DNA of 64,000 nucleotides from Rhabditophanes sp. KR3021 (Eukaryota > Nematoda > Chromadorea > Rhabditida > Alloionematidae), in assembly GCA_963281155.1 (NCBI GenBank), contig CAUJLY010000005.1, positions 310,001 through 374,000 on the forward strand, given 5' to 3'. Positions 55,330 through 64,000 of the stretch are shown here, piece after piece. Numbering within the stretch: the stretch's first letter is position 1; each line of letters starts with the position of its first letter. The notes below the pieces were generated by a model. The model had not been told where the DNA came from. It did no database searches and saw only the letters and a program-made list of their open reading frames with translations. The translations under genes were made by a program, and so were the position numbers.

Positions 55330-56279
55330 TCACGAACCACCTACCGCATCCTTTGAAATCATAATTTCATCAGCCTCATAATGAACTGTATAATTATTTC
55401 GTTTTCCCAATTCATTCAAACCAATATAATTCTTCCACAACTTCCAAAACAAAAATGCCAGAGTAATATTAAAAAATAAAGTTATGTTCAACATAAATTT
55501 AGATTCGTTATTGGGTCGGTTCAACCAAATGTTGATTGGTGGCAAATCAGTGGGAAAACATTTGACAATTGATGAAGAGTCATCTAAATAAATATCATCT
55601 GTAGTAAATAACGTTTCATTCAGTTGGCATGACTTGAATATTATGGGAACTTTTTGGTAGCACGTGTCGCCGATTGTTTTATTCCTAAAAATATGATATC
55701 TTTTCCTGTCATAAGGAACACAATAATGATAATAAGTAATATTATTCTTGACGTAAAAGCCAAGATTATCCCCGAACTATTTTCCTCATAAACAACACCT
55801 AGATGTTCAGGCTTAGTTTTGAACAATAACTTCCCAGTAGCTTTTTCCAATTCCTATACATTTTTGTGAATCATATCAATAATAGTACTATTTAGATTAG
55901 GCGCTTCTTGAATTTGCCTTTCCGTTCGTCTAACCATCCATATATTTCTACTCACGTAAACAGCATTCGGTAACAAACATTTGGGCATAAAGTTTCTTTG
56001 ATTATACCTATAAGCTTGCAACGTATTAATACTAAATTTGAATAAATCACCATAAGTGAAACTTTCCTCATAAACAGCGCATTTATCCTCCACAAAGTTA
56101 TATTTAATTAGTTTAAGAGGAAGATATTTAAATTTGTGAATTGAATAATCTTCACGCTCACGATTAGACATTTCTTCTTTCATAATTCTGGAATAACCTC
56201 TGTCTAAAGAACAGTCATGAAATGTTTGTACCACAATTAGTAAGGTCAACGAAGTATTTAAACTTAATTTAACATTCAT
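55330..56279 (-). pseudogene. Membrane glycoprotein family member 3, broken
   Basis: The frame 56279-55854 starts with a signal-like segment (LNTSLTLLIVVQTFHDCS) and ectodomain (LKLIKYNFVEDKCAVYEES, CLLPNAVYVSRNIWMV). It then meets a TAG at about 55851. The same frame stays open to about 55760 and then the family block continues in another frame: GDTCYQKVP, FTTDDIY, C and, at 55545-55330, a membrane segment (LNITLFFNITLAFLFW). One nonsense and at least one frameshift separate the parts, so this copy is inactive in this sequence. Confidence 0.6.
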
Positions 56280-56505
56280 CCTAATCGCTTCAAATATAAT
56301 CTACAAATGGAATGAATTATTTGTTGTATATAAATAAACATTCTTCAAAGATCAAATTGAAAAAGGATGAAGTTTGTGTAGGATCAAATTATATTAACAA
56401 CATTTTTAATGTTTATTTATTGAAAGTTAAAATTAGACAAACAAAGATATCTTGCAAAAATTGAAACAGTTTAAATTAATTTAATTCTTATTTGGAAGTT
56501 AGTTG

Positions 56506-56847
56506 TTAGGTGATTGGAAGGTAGTTGGAAGTCATTTTGGAGTTGTATGGAGTATGGTGGGAAGTTTGTTGATCAATTTGTCCTTGAAACCTTCTGATTA
56601 ATTGCTTGGTTTTACTTTCACCACCCGAGATGATTGGAAATTGTTGTTGTTCTCTGTAAATGATACATTCTTCTTCGGGAAAGATATCCGAGAAACTAAT
56701 ATCCGAGGGAATCTGCCTGATTATTTCTTCATCTGAGTACAATAAATGAGCTTCTTCGGGGAAAATATCTTCCCAGAACCCTTGGAAGGCAGATTTCAGT
56801 GGGGCGTTAGAGTAGTCAATTGAAGAGTTGCTTGATGCAGAAGACAT
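56506..56847 (-). CDS. Small acidic hypothetical protein with DIFPEE repeats
   Basis: A 113-codon frame with ATG (MSSASSNSSIDYS). It contains two related blocks: WEDIFPEEAHLLYSDEE and FSDIFPEEECIIYREQQ. The remainder is Gln- and Ser-rich. No signal peptide or known domain. The repeated short acidic motif could be a docking motif. Coding status is moderately supported by the repeat and composition only. Confidence 0.42.
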   Translation of the reverse strand: MSSASSNSSIDYSNAPLKSAFQGFWEDIFPEEAHLLYSDEEIIRQIPSDISFSDIFPEEECIIYREQQQFPIISGGESKTKQLIRRFQGQIDQQTSHHTPYNSKMTSNYLPIT

Positions 56848-56969
56848 AATAATAAGCAGTACTTAATAATAATTGGCGCTATATTAATAATTAGTAATAA
56901 ATGATGCTAAAGAATGGGTGAATGTATACTTTATATACCCATCATATGCCGACTAGAGATGCGTATCAA

Positions 56970-57479
56970 TCAACTTTTTTTCCAAACTGTACACATTTGC
57001 AGTCGTTGGAATGATGCGATGCTACATATCGTGTCAAAGACACGACTAATACAATATGCTATACCATTTGATTGAATAGTATCTCGGTAAATTAGCATTG
57101 AATTAAATTGAAATCTAATCTCGATATAAATAAGAAATAAAACGCCAAACTCAATAATGCTCCGCCAACTAACATCAACACTTGTGAGACATGGCTCAAA
57201 AAAGCATTCAAAAGTGATGCTCTGCCAGACAACATCCCTCGAGCATGGATCTTCCTGAAATAAAACATGCTTGCCAAGAAGAGCTAAAACGCTCAGGCTC
57301 GTACAGGATGAAACATTCTTTAGCAAAATTATTAACTGAAAAGAAATCGAAACAATCTGTGTGGACTGCATTAGATCAACTTTATCAAAAGTAGCCCTCG
57401 ACACAGCACATAATAACGAATTTGTTGGGTTTGCCTTAAACAATACTATCAGCAAATAGAATGTCAAATACATGCCCAA
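56970..57479 (-). other. 169-codon open frame, doubtful
   Basis: An uninterrupted minus-strand frame with ATG (MGMYLTFYLLIVLF) and hydrophobic patches. However, the plus strand over 57301-57670 reads like a decayed acetyltransferase, so this frame may be an antisense shadow of a dead gene. A different minus frame also has a protein-like stretch (GMLSGRASLLNAFLSHVSQV) at 57277-57092. No decision is possible from sequence alone. Confidence 0.25.
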
Positions 57480-57669
57480 TTACTAGTAGTCAACAGCGTA
57501 ATGGAGGTAATTATTTATTTTCTTTAAACTTAATATTGCTTTCTTTATAGTCATCTCAATTAAGGAACAGTCTTATGCTTACTTTGATTATAAGGTCGAT
57601 CCAAGTGCTTTGGTCAAATACATGTACTATATGTTGGTATTGGAAGTCATCTGTATTCTGCCTCACTAA
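57301..57669 (+). pseudogene. Decayed GNAT-like acetyltransferase remnant
   Basis: The plus strand reads VQDETFFSKIIN, stop, then EIETICVDCIRSTLSKVALD and NNEFVGFALN, which resembles the strand-turn-strand core of nematode GNAT acetyltransferases (substrate Cys-Leu segment, then IxGFxLN). A further piece follows a plausible intron at 57507-57550: SYAYFDYKVDPSALVKYMYY. Stops interrupt every frame, so it is not functional here. The family call is tentative. Confidence 0.33.
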
Positions 57670-58020
57670 TTAATATGCAACTTAATAAAGCATACCACCT
57701 ATTAATTTTCTTATTGTTTTTACATCTTGTGCATGCTGCTACCAAATCTTTTTGATCTAGCACATACATCGTCAAAAAAATCAGCATCTGTTACGTCTAT
57801 AAAATGTACTCTCCTCTGTATAGCAATGTCTGTTTTACCGCTCAACCAAATATCCCCAAACGACACCCATGTCACTAATGTGCCGCGATTGGTAAAATGT
57901 TTAGTTAATAGTGGTTATTTTGTTGCCCATCCACACAATCTTACTTGCCATTTGTGTGGTCGTTTGTTTTTAAATAAACTTATCTGACTTTATTCGTGAT
58001 TAATGGACATAATCTAATCC

Positions 58021-58035
58021 TTCGTTTTATTTTAG
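58021..58035 (+). promoter_or_regulatory. Probable trans-splice acceptor of mcm-5
   Basis: The run ttcgttttattttag ends eight bases before the start codon, and no coding exon is seen upstream. Confidence 0.5.
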
Positions 58036-58043
58036 ATACAATC

Positions 58044-60239
58044 ATGTCCGGCATTCCTAGCATACCTGCCGAAATAGAATCCATCAAAACAACAATAGCC
58101 ACTTTATACTTTGAGGATTCAAAAGGTGGTAAGAATTTCGCCCTCAATGACCAAGTAACCAATTGTGCGCGTCGTGAAAGTTGCGTCGTATTTGTGGAAT
58201 TAGACCACATTATGTCTCAAAGTCCAGAGTTGGCTGAGAAGATTATGAAGAATCCAGTGAGATACGAGAAATTATTCATGCTAGCTATTGATGCTATTAT
58301 TAAAGAACAACAAGAGAATGGCCTGCCTGTTGTCAAGGATGCTTTGGATGCGTATCTTTTGCAAAGAATCAAAATGCTCCAAGAGTCAGAGAGTGCCCAT
58401 CAAAAGGAAAATGAAGCTCCTAGAGATCACAATAGGAAGTTCCCGCCAGAGTTGTTGAGAAGATATGAAATTTGCCTTAGATCTTTGTCTGGGGATGGAC
58501 CTCTGCCCGTGCGTGATGTCAAAGCCAAGCATATTGGGAAGCTAATAACGGTCATCGGAATTGTTATTAGCGTAACCGAAGTTTGTCCACATGCCCAAGT
58601 TATCACTTACTCCTGTGACACTTGCGGTTGTGAGACTTTCCAAACTGTTACAGGGGAAAGCTATGTTCCTGCTGTTGAGTGCCCATCCAAAGAATGTGTT
58701 GAGTCTAGAGCTTCTGGCAGATTGACGATGCAAGTCAGGGGATCCAAGTTTATTAAGTTCCAGAAGATTAGAATCCAGGAAACTTCTGGACAAGTCCCTG
58801 TTGGGTGTATTCCTCGTGCTATGACTATTAATGTGACTGGAGAAAATACGAGACAAGTTACGGCGGGAGATTCAGTCAGAATTAGTGGCATTTTGCTTCC
58901 GCAATTGAGGAGTCAAGGCATGCGTGGACAAGGGGGGGCTTTGGTCACAGACACTTATCTGAGAGCCACCGATGTTCAAAAGTTGAATACGGACAATGCT
59001 GGACATGATGAGATGAATAGGTTCACGGATGAGGAATTAGCTCTTTGCAACATGCCAAATCTTTATGAAATGTTGGCTTACTCTATTGCTCCTGAAATTT
59101 ACGGCATGATTGACATCAAGAAGACATTGCTTTTGGCTTTAGTCGGCGGAGTTGACAAGAATGCTGCTGGAATGAAGATTAGAGGAACCATCAATGTGTT
59201 GCTGATGGGAGACCCAGGGGTAGCTAAGTCCCAATTGCTGGGCTTCATTGATCGTTTGTCTCCAAGGAGTGCCTACACTACTGGCCGTGGTTCTTCGGGA
59301 GTTGGATTGACTGCTGCCGTTACAAAGGATCCTTTAACAGGAGAAATGTGTCTTGAGGGAGGTGCCCTTGTTCTTGCCGATCAAGGCATTTGCTGCATCG
59401 ACGAGTTCGATAAAATGCTGGAACATGACCGCACAGCTATCCATGAAGTAATGGAACAACAAACGATTTCAATTGCGAAAGCTGGCATTATGACCACTTT
59501 GAATGCTCGTACTGCCATCATCGCTGCTGCCAATCCAGCTGAAGGCAGATACAATCCGAAGAAGTCAATCGAAGCTAACATTCAACTTCCGGCTGCTTTG
59601 TTGTCTCGCTTCGATATCATCTGGCTGATCAGGGACAAAATTTGCAAAGAAAGCGATCTCAAGTTGGCTGAGCATATCTCATTCGTACACATGCATGGAA
59701 AAGAACCTGAAATTTCGGGTAAAAAACCTTTGTCAATGGTTTTCATGAGAAAATATGTTGCTCTTTGCAAGGAAAAGAATCCCGTTCTTCCAGATGAACT
59801 GAAGGGAAGGGTTGTAGATTTGTATGTAGAGATGAGAAAGCAGGCTAGATTAATGGAAAATACCACTTACACATCTGCAAGAATTTTGCTCGGAGTAATC
59901 AGAACTGCCACAGCCATTGCTAGGTTGAGGCTTTCTGACGTCGTTAGTATGGCTGATGTAGAAGAAGCCATCCGAATTACTGAAACCTCCAAAGCTTCTC
60001 TTTATTCAGAGGAGGAGAGAAGTGGAGTTATGCGATACGAAAATCCTATCGACAACATCTACGCCCTCATTCGTGATCTGAACGACAAGAAGAAGGGAAG
60101 TTCAACACCTGTTGGAGAAATCATTACTCTTGGTAATACTAAAGGGTTCAAGGAAGCGGATGTTCGTCAGTGTATTGCACAATATTGTGATGCTGGATTA
60201 CTTCTCATTGACGAAGTTGACAATCTTCATGTCTTGTAA
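58044..60239 (+). CDS. mcm-5: DNA replication licensing factor MCM5
   Basis: One exon of 731 residues from MSGIPSIPAEIESIK; an earlier ATG at 57996 lies before the acceptor and is rejected. The N-terminal domain has a zinc finger (CDTCGCETF and CPSKEC) and the OB fold. The AAA+ domain has Walker A (LLMGDPGVAKSQ), the sensor and hairpin region (SSGVGLTAAV), Walker B (GICCIDEFDKM) and the arginine finger (LLSRFD). A C-terminal winged-helix end follows. MCM5 is one of six subunits of the replicative helicase and forms the 2-5 gate. The length matches other MCM5 proteins. The lack of introns in a 2.2-kb gene is notable in this window. Confidence 0.96.
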   Translation: MSGIPSIPAEIESIKTTIATLYFEDSKGGKNFALNDQVTNCARRESCVVFVELDHIMSQSPELAEKIMKNPVRYEKLFMLAIDAIIKEQQENGLPVVKDALDAYLLQRIKMLQESESAHQKENEAPRDHNRKFPPELLRRYEICLRSLSGDGPLPVRDVKAKHIGKLITVIGIVISVTEVCPHAQVITYSCDTCGCETFQTVTGESYVPAVECPSKECVESRASGRLTMQVRGSKFIKFQKIRIQETSGQVPVGCIPRAMTINVTGENTRQVTAGDSVRISGILLPQLRSQGMRGQGGALVTDTYLRATDVQKLNTDNAGHDEMNRFTDEELALCNMPNLYEMLAYSIAPEIYGMIDIKKTLLLALVGGVDKNAAGMKIRGTINVLLMGDPGVAKSQLLGFIDRLSPRSAYTTGRGSSGVGLTAAVTKDPLTGEMCLEGGALVLADQGICCIDEFDKMLEHDRTAIHEVMEQQTISIAKAGIMTTLNARTAIIAAANPAEGRYNPKKSIEANIQLPAALLSRFDIIWLIRDKICKESDLKLAEHISFVHMHGKEPEISGKKPLSMVFMRKYVALCKEKNPVLPDELKGRVVDLYVEMRKQARLMENTTYTSARILLGVIRTATAIARLRLSDVVSMADVEEAIRITETSKASLYSEEERSGVMRYENPIDNIYALIRDLNDKKKGSSTPVGEIITLGNTKGFKEADVRQCIAQYCDAGLLLIDEVDNLHVL

Positions 60240-61154
60240 CTTTATTTATCATCATTGTATTTAAATAAATTTTCATTTTCTTAATCTTCGATAATATAAA
60301 AGACATTGTACATATTAATTGCTTTACTAAATACTAATTTATATATGCATGTCCTGCAATAATACGTCAAATCATTCGGATCACAATGTTCATTCAAAAT
60401 ACTACTTCTCGGTTTGTGTCAATTAATTATTTTGCATATAATAAGTGTAAATGGTGCATATAGCCAATTTTTGTTTTCATACTTTGCATCACTTTATCCA
60501 CAAAACTACACTACATTTGGCACTACGCTTTTTGTATAACAAAATTGGATCTTCATCCTTTTGGTATAGCAGTATAAGGTTTGAATCTTCAAACTCAAGA
60601 GGCCGCCACGTCCGGGAAAAGTCGATATTGCGTATTTTCCATTCTTCAACATCAATTCCTTTCCAACTCCAAAGTATTAAAGGCGCCATCTATGGGTGGT
60701 CTATTTTTTTGCCTGTCTTTGAAGAAGAATTACTCCTATTAGTCAATTCATTGAAAACCCCATCTTCAAAGTAAATAATTGGTGAAGTCATTTTTAGTAT
60801 TTATATGCTTAAATTTGGTTACTTAAATATTTTAAATATCAGTTCAAACTAACGTACCTGTTATAGTATGTCCCAATAGTTTCAAGCAAAGTAAACTGAC
60901 CATAAAAGAAAAAAAAGATAATTAATTGTGAAAAAAGAGAATGCGTTCAAATAGTTTCAAGGGAAGTAGATTGGACATATGAGAGCAAAAAGATAGTTAA
61001 TTGTGAAGGGGTGGTATGTGTTGAAATAGTTTGAAGCAAATTGCGGGAAAATAGATTATATTTATTCCTATAAAAGGATCGTCTTTTTAGTACTCAAACA
61101 TTAGTTTCTGGTTTGTGTTTGCTGGACATTGTTGCTTTTAATTGACTCAACAAG
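60240..61154. other. Spacer with possible relic
   Basis: Contains the mcm-5 poly-A signal (AATAAA at 60264). On the minus strand a frame from the ATG at 60791 is open to 60489 except for one TAG (60691-60693). It includes MAPLILWSWKGIDVEEWKI and DFSRTWRPLEFEDSN. It could be a small dead gene; family unknown. Confidence 0.35.
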
Positions 61155-62063
61155 ATGCAATTTACTTGGCTGTGTATATTTATTCTATCTATGGGAGACT
61201 GCTTTTCATGTTTCAAGGACTGTTCTGTTGGTGAAGAATATGAATCAGAACAACTTCTTTCTGACAAATACTCTTTTCCTTATGGAGGAGAATCGCATGA
61301 AATTGTTACATTTTCTGTTGCAACTGTTGAAATGATAAAATATGACTTCGAACACGACACTTGTCGTACTTATGAAGTTCAGGCATACCTATTTAATGGA
61401 ACTTTAATCGAAACCTCAACATCTGCTTTGCATATTATTTCTACATCTGAAGGCCATCGTGGGTGTTGCGTTCCGGCCAATGCAAAATATCTGAATGATA
61501 ATTTTTGGTTTGTTTTGATTGATATTAATGCCATCTTGGATGGATCTTCAACGACCCATAACTTATATATCACCGATATGTACAGTGTTATCTCATCCTT
61601 GCGCATACTCGATACACTTTATCTTTCGCGACCAACGGACTTTCACCAAAATCTTACCATCTTCAAAAAATCATTTGGCATGGATGGAATTCATTTTGCA
61701 TATAAAAATAACCACATCCAACCAATCAAATGCAAACAAATAAATGGTACCTCGATTATTAGAAATAAAATGAATGATGAAGTTTGTTACAAAGACATCC
61801 GAGTAATGGTTGGGCATGAAACTTGGTTTACTGCTGATGGGATTTATTTGTTTAGAGAAAGCCAAATTATTCCCTGTCAAAGGAATGTCATCACTTATTC
61901 TTTTACAGCTTATTTGATAATTGCCTTTTGTATCATCACAATTATTCTTTGTTTGTTTCAAAAAAGCAATAAAAAGAGGGCGGAGGAGGGATTTCAGTAT
62001 AAAGATCACGAAGATGTAGATTTCAAGAAAAAGAACTGTGGTATTTATGTTGTTAATGTCTAA
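61155..62063 (+). CDS. Single-pass membrane glycoprotein, local family member 4
   Basis: One exon of 302 residues. The signal (FTWLCIFILSMGDCFS) is followed by an ectodomain with about ten Cys and N-glycosylation sites (NGTL, NLTI, NGTS), the family block MNDEVCYKDIRVMV, then FTADGIY and C, a transmembrane segment (FTAYLIIAFCIITIILCLF) and a basic/acidic tail of about 35 residues. It is clearly related to the minus-strand copies at 53-56 kb but inverted relative to them, with mcm-5 between. The frame is fully open. Function unknown. Confidence 0.7.
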   Translation: MQFTWLCIFILSMGDCFSCFKDCSVGEEYESEQLLSDKYSFPYGGESHEIVTFSVATVEMIKYDFEHDTCRTYEVQAYLFNGTLIETSTSALHIISTSEGHRGCCVPANAKYLNDNFWFVLIDINAILDGSSTTHNLYITDMYSVISSLRILDTLYLSRPTDFHQNLTIFKKSFGMDGIHFAYKNNHIQPIKCKQINGTSIIRNKMNDEVCYKDIRVMVGHETWFTADGIYLFRESQIIPCQRNVITYSFTAYLIIAFCIITIILCLFQKSNKKRAEEGFQYKDHEDVDFKKKNCGIYVVNV

Positions 62064-62676
62064 TTTAAATTTATTTGCTTTGTGGTTTGGTGAATAAAAT
62101 GTGTTACGAAGATTCGTGTAATAGTTGAAGGCATGTTAGTTCAGTAAAGATTGATTTGCTTATTGAGCTGTTGTATTTCTATCTTTAATGAAATATCCCT
62201 CTCACTTTTCATTCTTTTATTTGTTGCAGATGTGGTTAGGGATACTTTAATTTGTTATTACTTTATCTCAAAAAATATTGAAAAATTGCTCTTGAAGTGT
62301 TGAATTTCCTTTTAAAACCCCAATTCTTTGAGATCATAATAATTAAGAAAGTAAAATTTGTTTAGGATAAAATGCATTATTTATTCTAATTAGGATTTAC
62401 AATTATATTTAATCTAATCAGTATCATAGTTCTGTTACACATATCCTAGTAGTAATCTATGCTTCTTTTATTATATGCTTATTAACAAACGTTACAACTG
62501 TTATCCACCTGAATGTGCCATCTAAACCGATTCATGGTGACATTTCTTTTAAATAAGCGTCTTTCCAACCACAAAAGAACATTCAAAGATCCTCCATCAA
62601 GACTATGAAGTTTGACTGTTCTAAGACATCTTAATCATTTGCAATATTTATTTTCAACTTATTCCGGCAATTTGCA
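62064..62676. other. Spacer
   Basis: AT-rich, no supportable feature. It contains the upstream region of the SR140-like gene. Confidence 0.4.
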
Positions 62677-63938
62677 ATGACTGACAGACCACAAGACCCC
62701 AGAAGACTAGGTGCTGATAGGCCAACCTTGGACCCTCGCAGAAGACAGCCACCTCCAATAAAATCAGAACCGCCAAATGTGTCAATCGAAGATGATACCA
62801 TAAAAACCACTTCCACCCAAATAATAAATGCCGAAGCCCAAGAAGCGATCAGGATAGAAAGAGAAGCCATTCAAATTCATAGATCAAACTGTTCTGCTAC
62901 TAATGGCATGTACGAATCGAAAACCATCACTATACAGCCATTGAATCAAGAAATTGAAACTAGAATGTGGGAATATTATCTAAAAAAAGTATTTGCCTCA
63001 TACGGACCTATAATATCATTTAATATTACTCGGCCCAAAAGTGATCTTAGAAATATTGTGCGTAAGTTTACCATTCAGTTTGGTTCACGAAATGATGCGG
63101 CGAGAGCGATTGTTGAATGCAATGGAAAATCTATTAAAGGAGGAGATAGGATGAGGTTTTATTTTACTAAAGATTTGAATCAAAAAAAGATGCCGCCAAT
63201 TGTAAGTCGTTTGTTTGTTTATAGTTCATTTAACTTTTATAGGCTATCGTATCAGAACAATTTAAGGAGATGTTGCCATCGATGGTGAAGACGTTTTTGC
63301 CTTTTAATGCCATTCCACAGCCAAATGCCCTGGCTAACTTCCACACATTATTTGACCACATCCATGGAGAAGCTCCCCAAGAAAAGGCCAAATTATTGGA
63401 AGATTTTGTGAGGGGATGGTTTGAAAGCAGACAAGAATTCCTACCATACGAAGACTTAGTTAGACATTCCATAGTTAGAGTAATCATTCCTGAATGCAAA
63501 AAGACCCTCTATAGAATTCATTTCTTAATTAGACAGGCTCTAAAAGTCGAAGTTGCACCAAAACAATTGGCTATAGACGGCAAACCTACTGACACCGATT
63601 CAAAGTTCCTTCGATTCAGAGAAGGTCACCTTGAAAGATACATCCTCAACAGAGTTCAGAACTTTAGTGCGTATGGTAGTGTCTATGGAGAAGTTAGTGA
63701 AGAGGAGTTGAATGAAATTTATAAGATCTTTATTCCTGGGTCTGATCAAAATAATTACTTTAGATGGAAGATGTTCTCTATTTTGATTGGGGAAGGGTTG
63801 GACGATTGGGAAGAAGGCCGAAGTGTTAGGATCTTTGAAAAGGGACCTATTTTCATTGCACCTACCAGATATTTTACTAAGTATGCCTTGCCTAAATCCT
63901 TGTATAAGTATTCTTATTTTACAACCAGAAATGGCTAA
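62677..63938 (+). CDS. SR140/U2SURP-like RNA-binding protein, no CID domain
   Basis: Exons 62677-63201 and 63243-63938 (intron 41 nt) give 406 residues. After a Pro/Arg-rich start (PRRLGADRPTLDPRRRQPP) comes an RRM (KTITIQPLNQEIETRMWEYY, KKVFASYGPI, KFTIQFGSRNDAARAI). Then LPFNAIPQPNALANF, EDLVRHSIVRVIIPECKK, and the SURP-type end NYFRWKMFSILIGEG and RIFEKGPIFIAPT follow. This is the order of the RRM-SURP half of U2SURP (SR140), a U2 snRNP-associated splicing factor. The protein ends where U2SURP normally continues into its CID and RS-rich tail, so it is a divergent, shortened paralogue. A broken copy lies at 30.9-31.6 kb. Role in splicing is inferred from family only. Confidence 0.75.
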
Positions 63939-64000
63939 TAATTGTTTTTGCATCTCATAAATTAACTGTTCTATGACATCGTTCAAATTTTTAATTATGT

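Noticed and set aside
53140..56279. Treating the membrane glycoprotein cluster as a viral insertion
   Set aside because: No polymerase, capsid or integrase sequence is seen nearby; only the general layout is compatible.
57996..58043. Upstream start of MCM5 at 57996
   Set aside because: A strong acceptor lies between it and the conserved start; the ATG at 58044 matches family length.
60451..60774. 107-codon plus-strand frame
   Set aside because: Composition is poor, and the minus strand over the same stretch looks more protein-like.

Overview
The window looks like nuclear DNA of a chromadorean nematode. It is AT-rich with mostly short introns (about 37-60 nt, GT...TTTTAG or TTTCAG). Several genes have a pyrimidine-rich acceptor directly before the start codon, as expected for spliced-leader trans-splicing. 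It carries nematode-type chemoreceptor families (srt and srx), IgGFc-binding-like and class 3 lipase genes, and one type II tRNA-Ser(AGA). No bacterial or organellar segment was seen. All reading is by eye; exon limits are inferred from splice consensus and frame continuity.

Layout. 1-6.3 kb: 3' part of a kelch gene, a class 3 lipase with an odd intron set, a lipase 5' fragment, a short-chain dehydrogenase and a hAT remnant. 6.7-7.7 kb: srt receptor. 9.5-14.6 kb: a degenerate RTE-like LINE, then two adjacent minus-strand ORFs, one with a GIY-YIG-type nuclease core and one with lysine-rich 40-residue repeats. 15-25 kb: IgGFc-binding-like protein, decayed gene remnants, peroxisomal acyl-CoA oxidase and a Cys-loop channel. 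25-33 kb: a small CARD-like protein, a disordered protein with a GC-AG intron, a small membrane protein, a broken SR140-like copy and kinetochore NUF2. 33-48 kb is housekeeping: importin alpha, a RAD17-like clamp loader, USP14, a Cys-rich secreted protein, complex I NDUFV1 (nuo-1) with a gene nested on the opposite strand of an intron, and PUS7. 48-64 kb: srx receptor, APC11 with a long N-terminal extension, a broken serpentine receptor, the tRNA, a local family of single-pass membrane proteins (two intact, two broken copies), MCM5 and an intact SR140/U2SURP-like gene.

How the genes relate. MCM5, the RAD17-like protein, APC11 and NUF2 belong to replication, checkpoint and mitosis. Importin alpha, USP14, PUS7 and NDUFV1 are general housekeeping. 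They are interleaved with fast-evolving receptors, secreted proteins and relics. No multi-gene pathway is evident. One compact two-gene unit (GIY-YIG ORF plus repeat ORF) could be an operon.

The most unusual signals are in gene structure. nuo-1 needs a 2-nt microexon to restore a conserved Pro-Ala-Asp stretch. The lipase needs a 5-nt microexon and has an AT-AG intron directly after its catalytic GHSL. One intron is a clear GC-AG type. Several other genes carry single-base frame breaks, which could be real decay or uncorrected assembly indels; raw reads or RNA-seq would decide.
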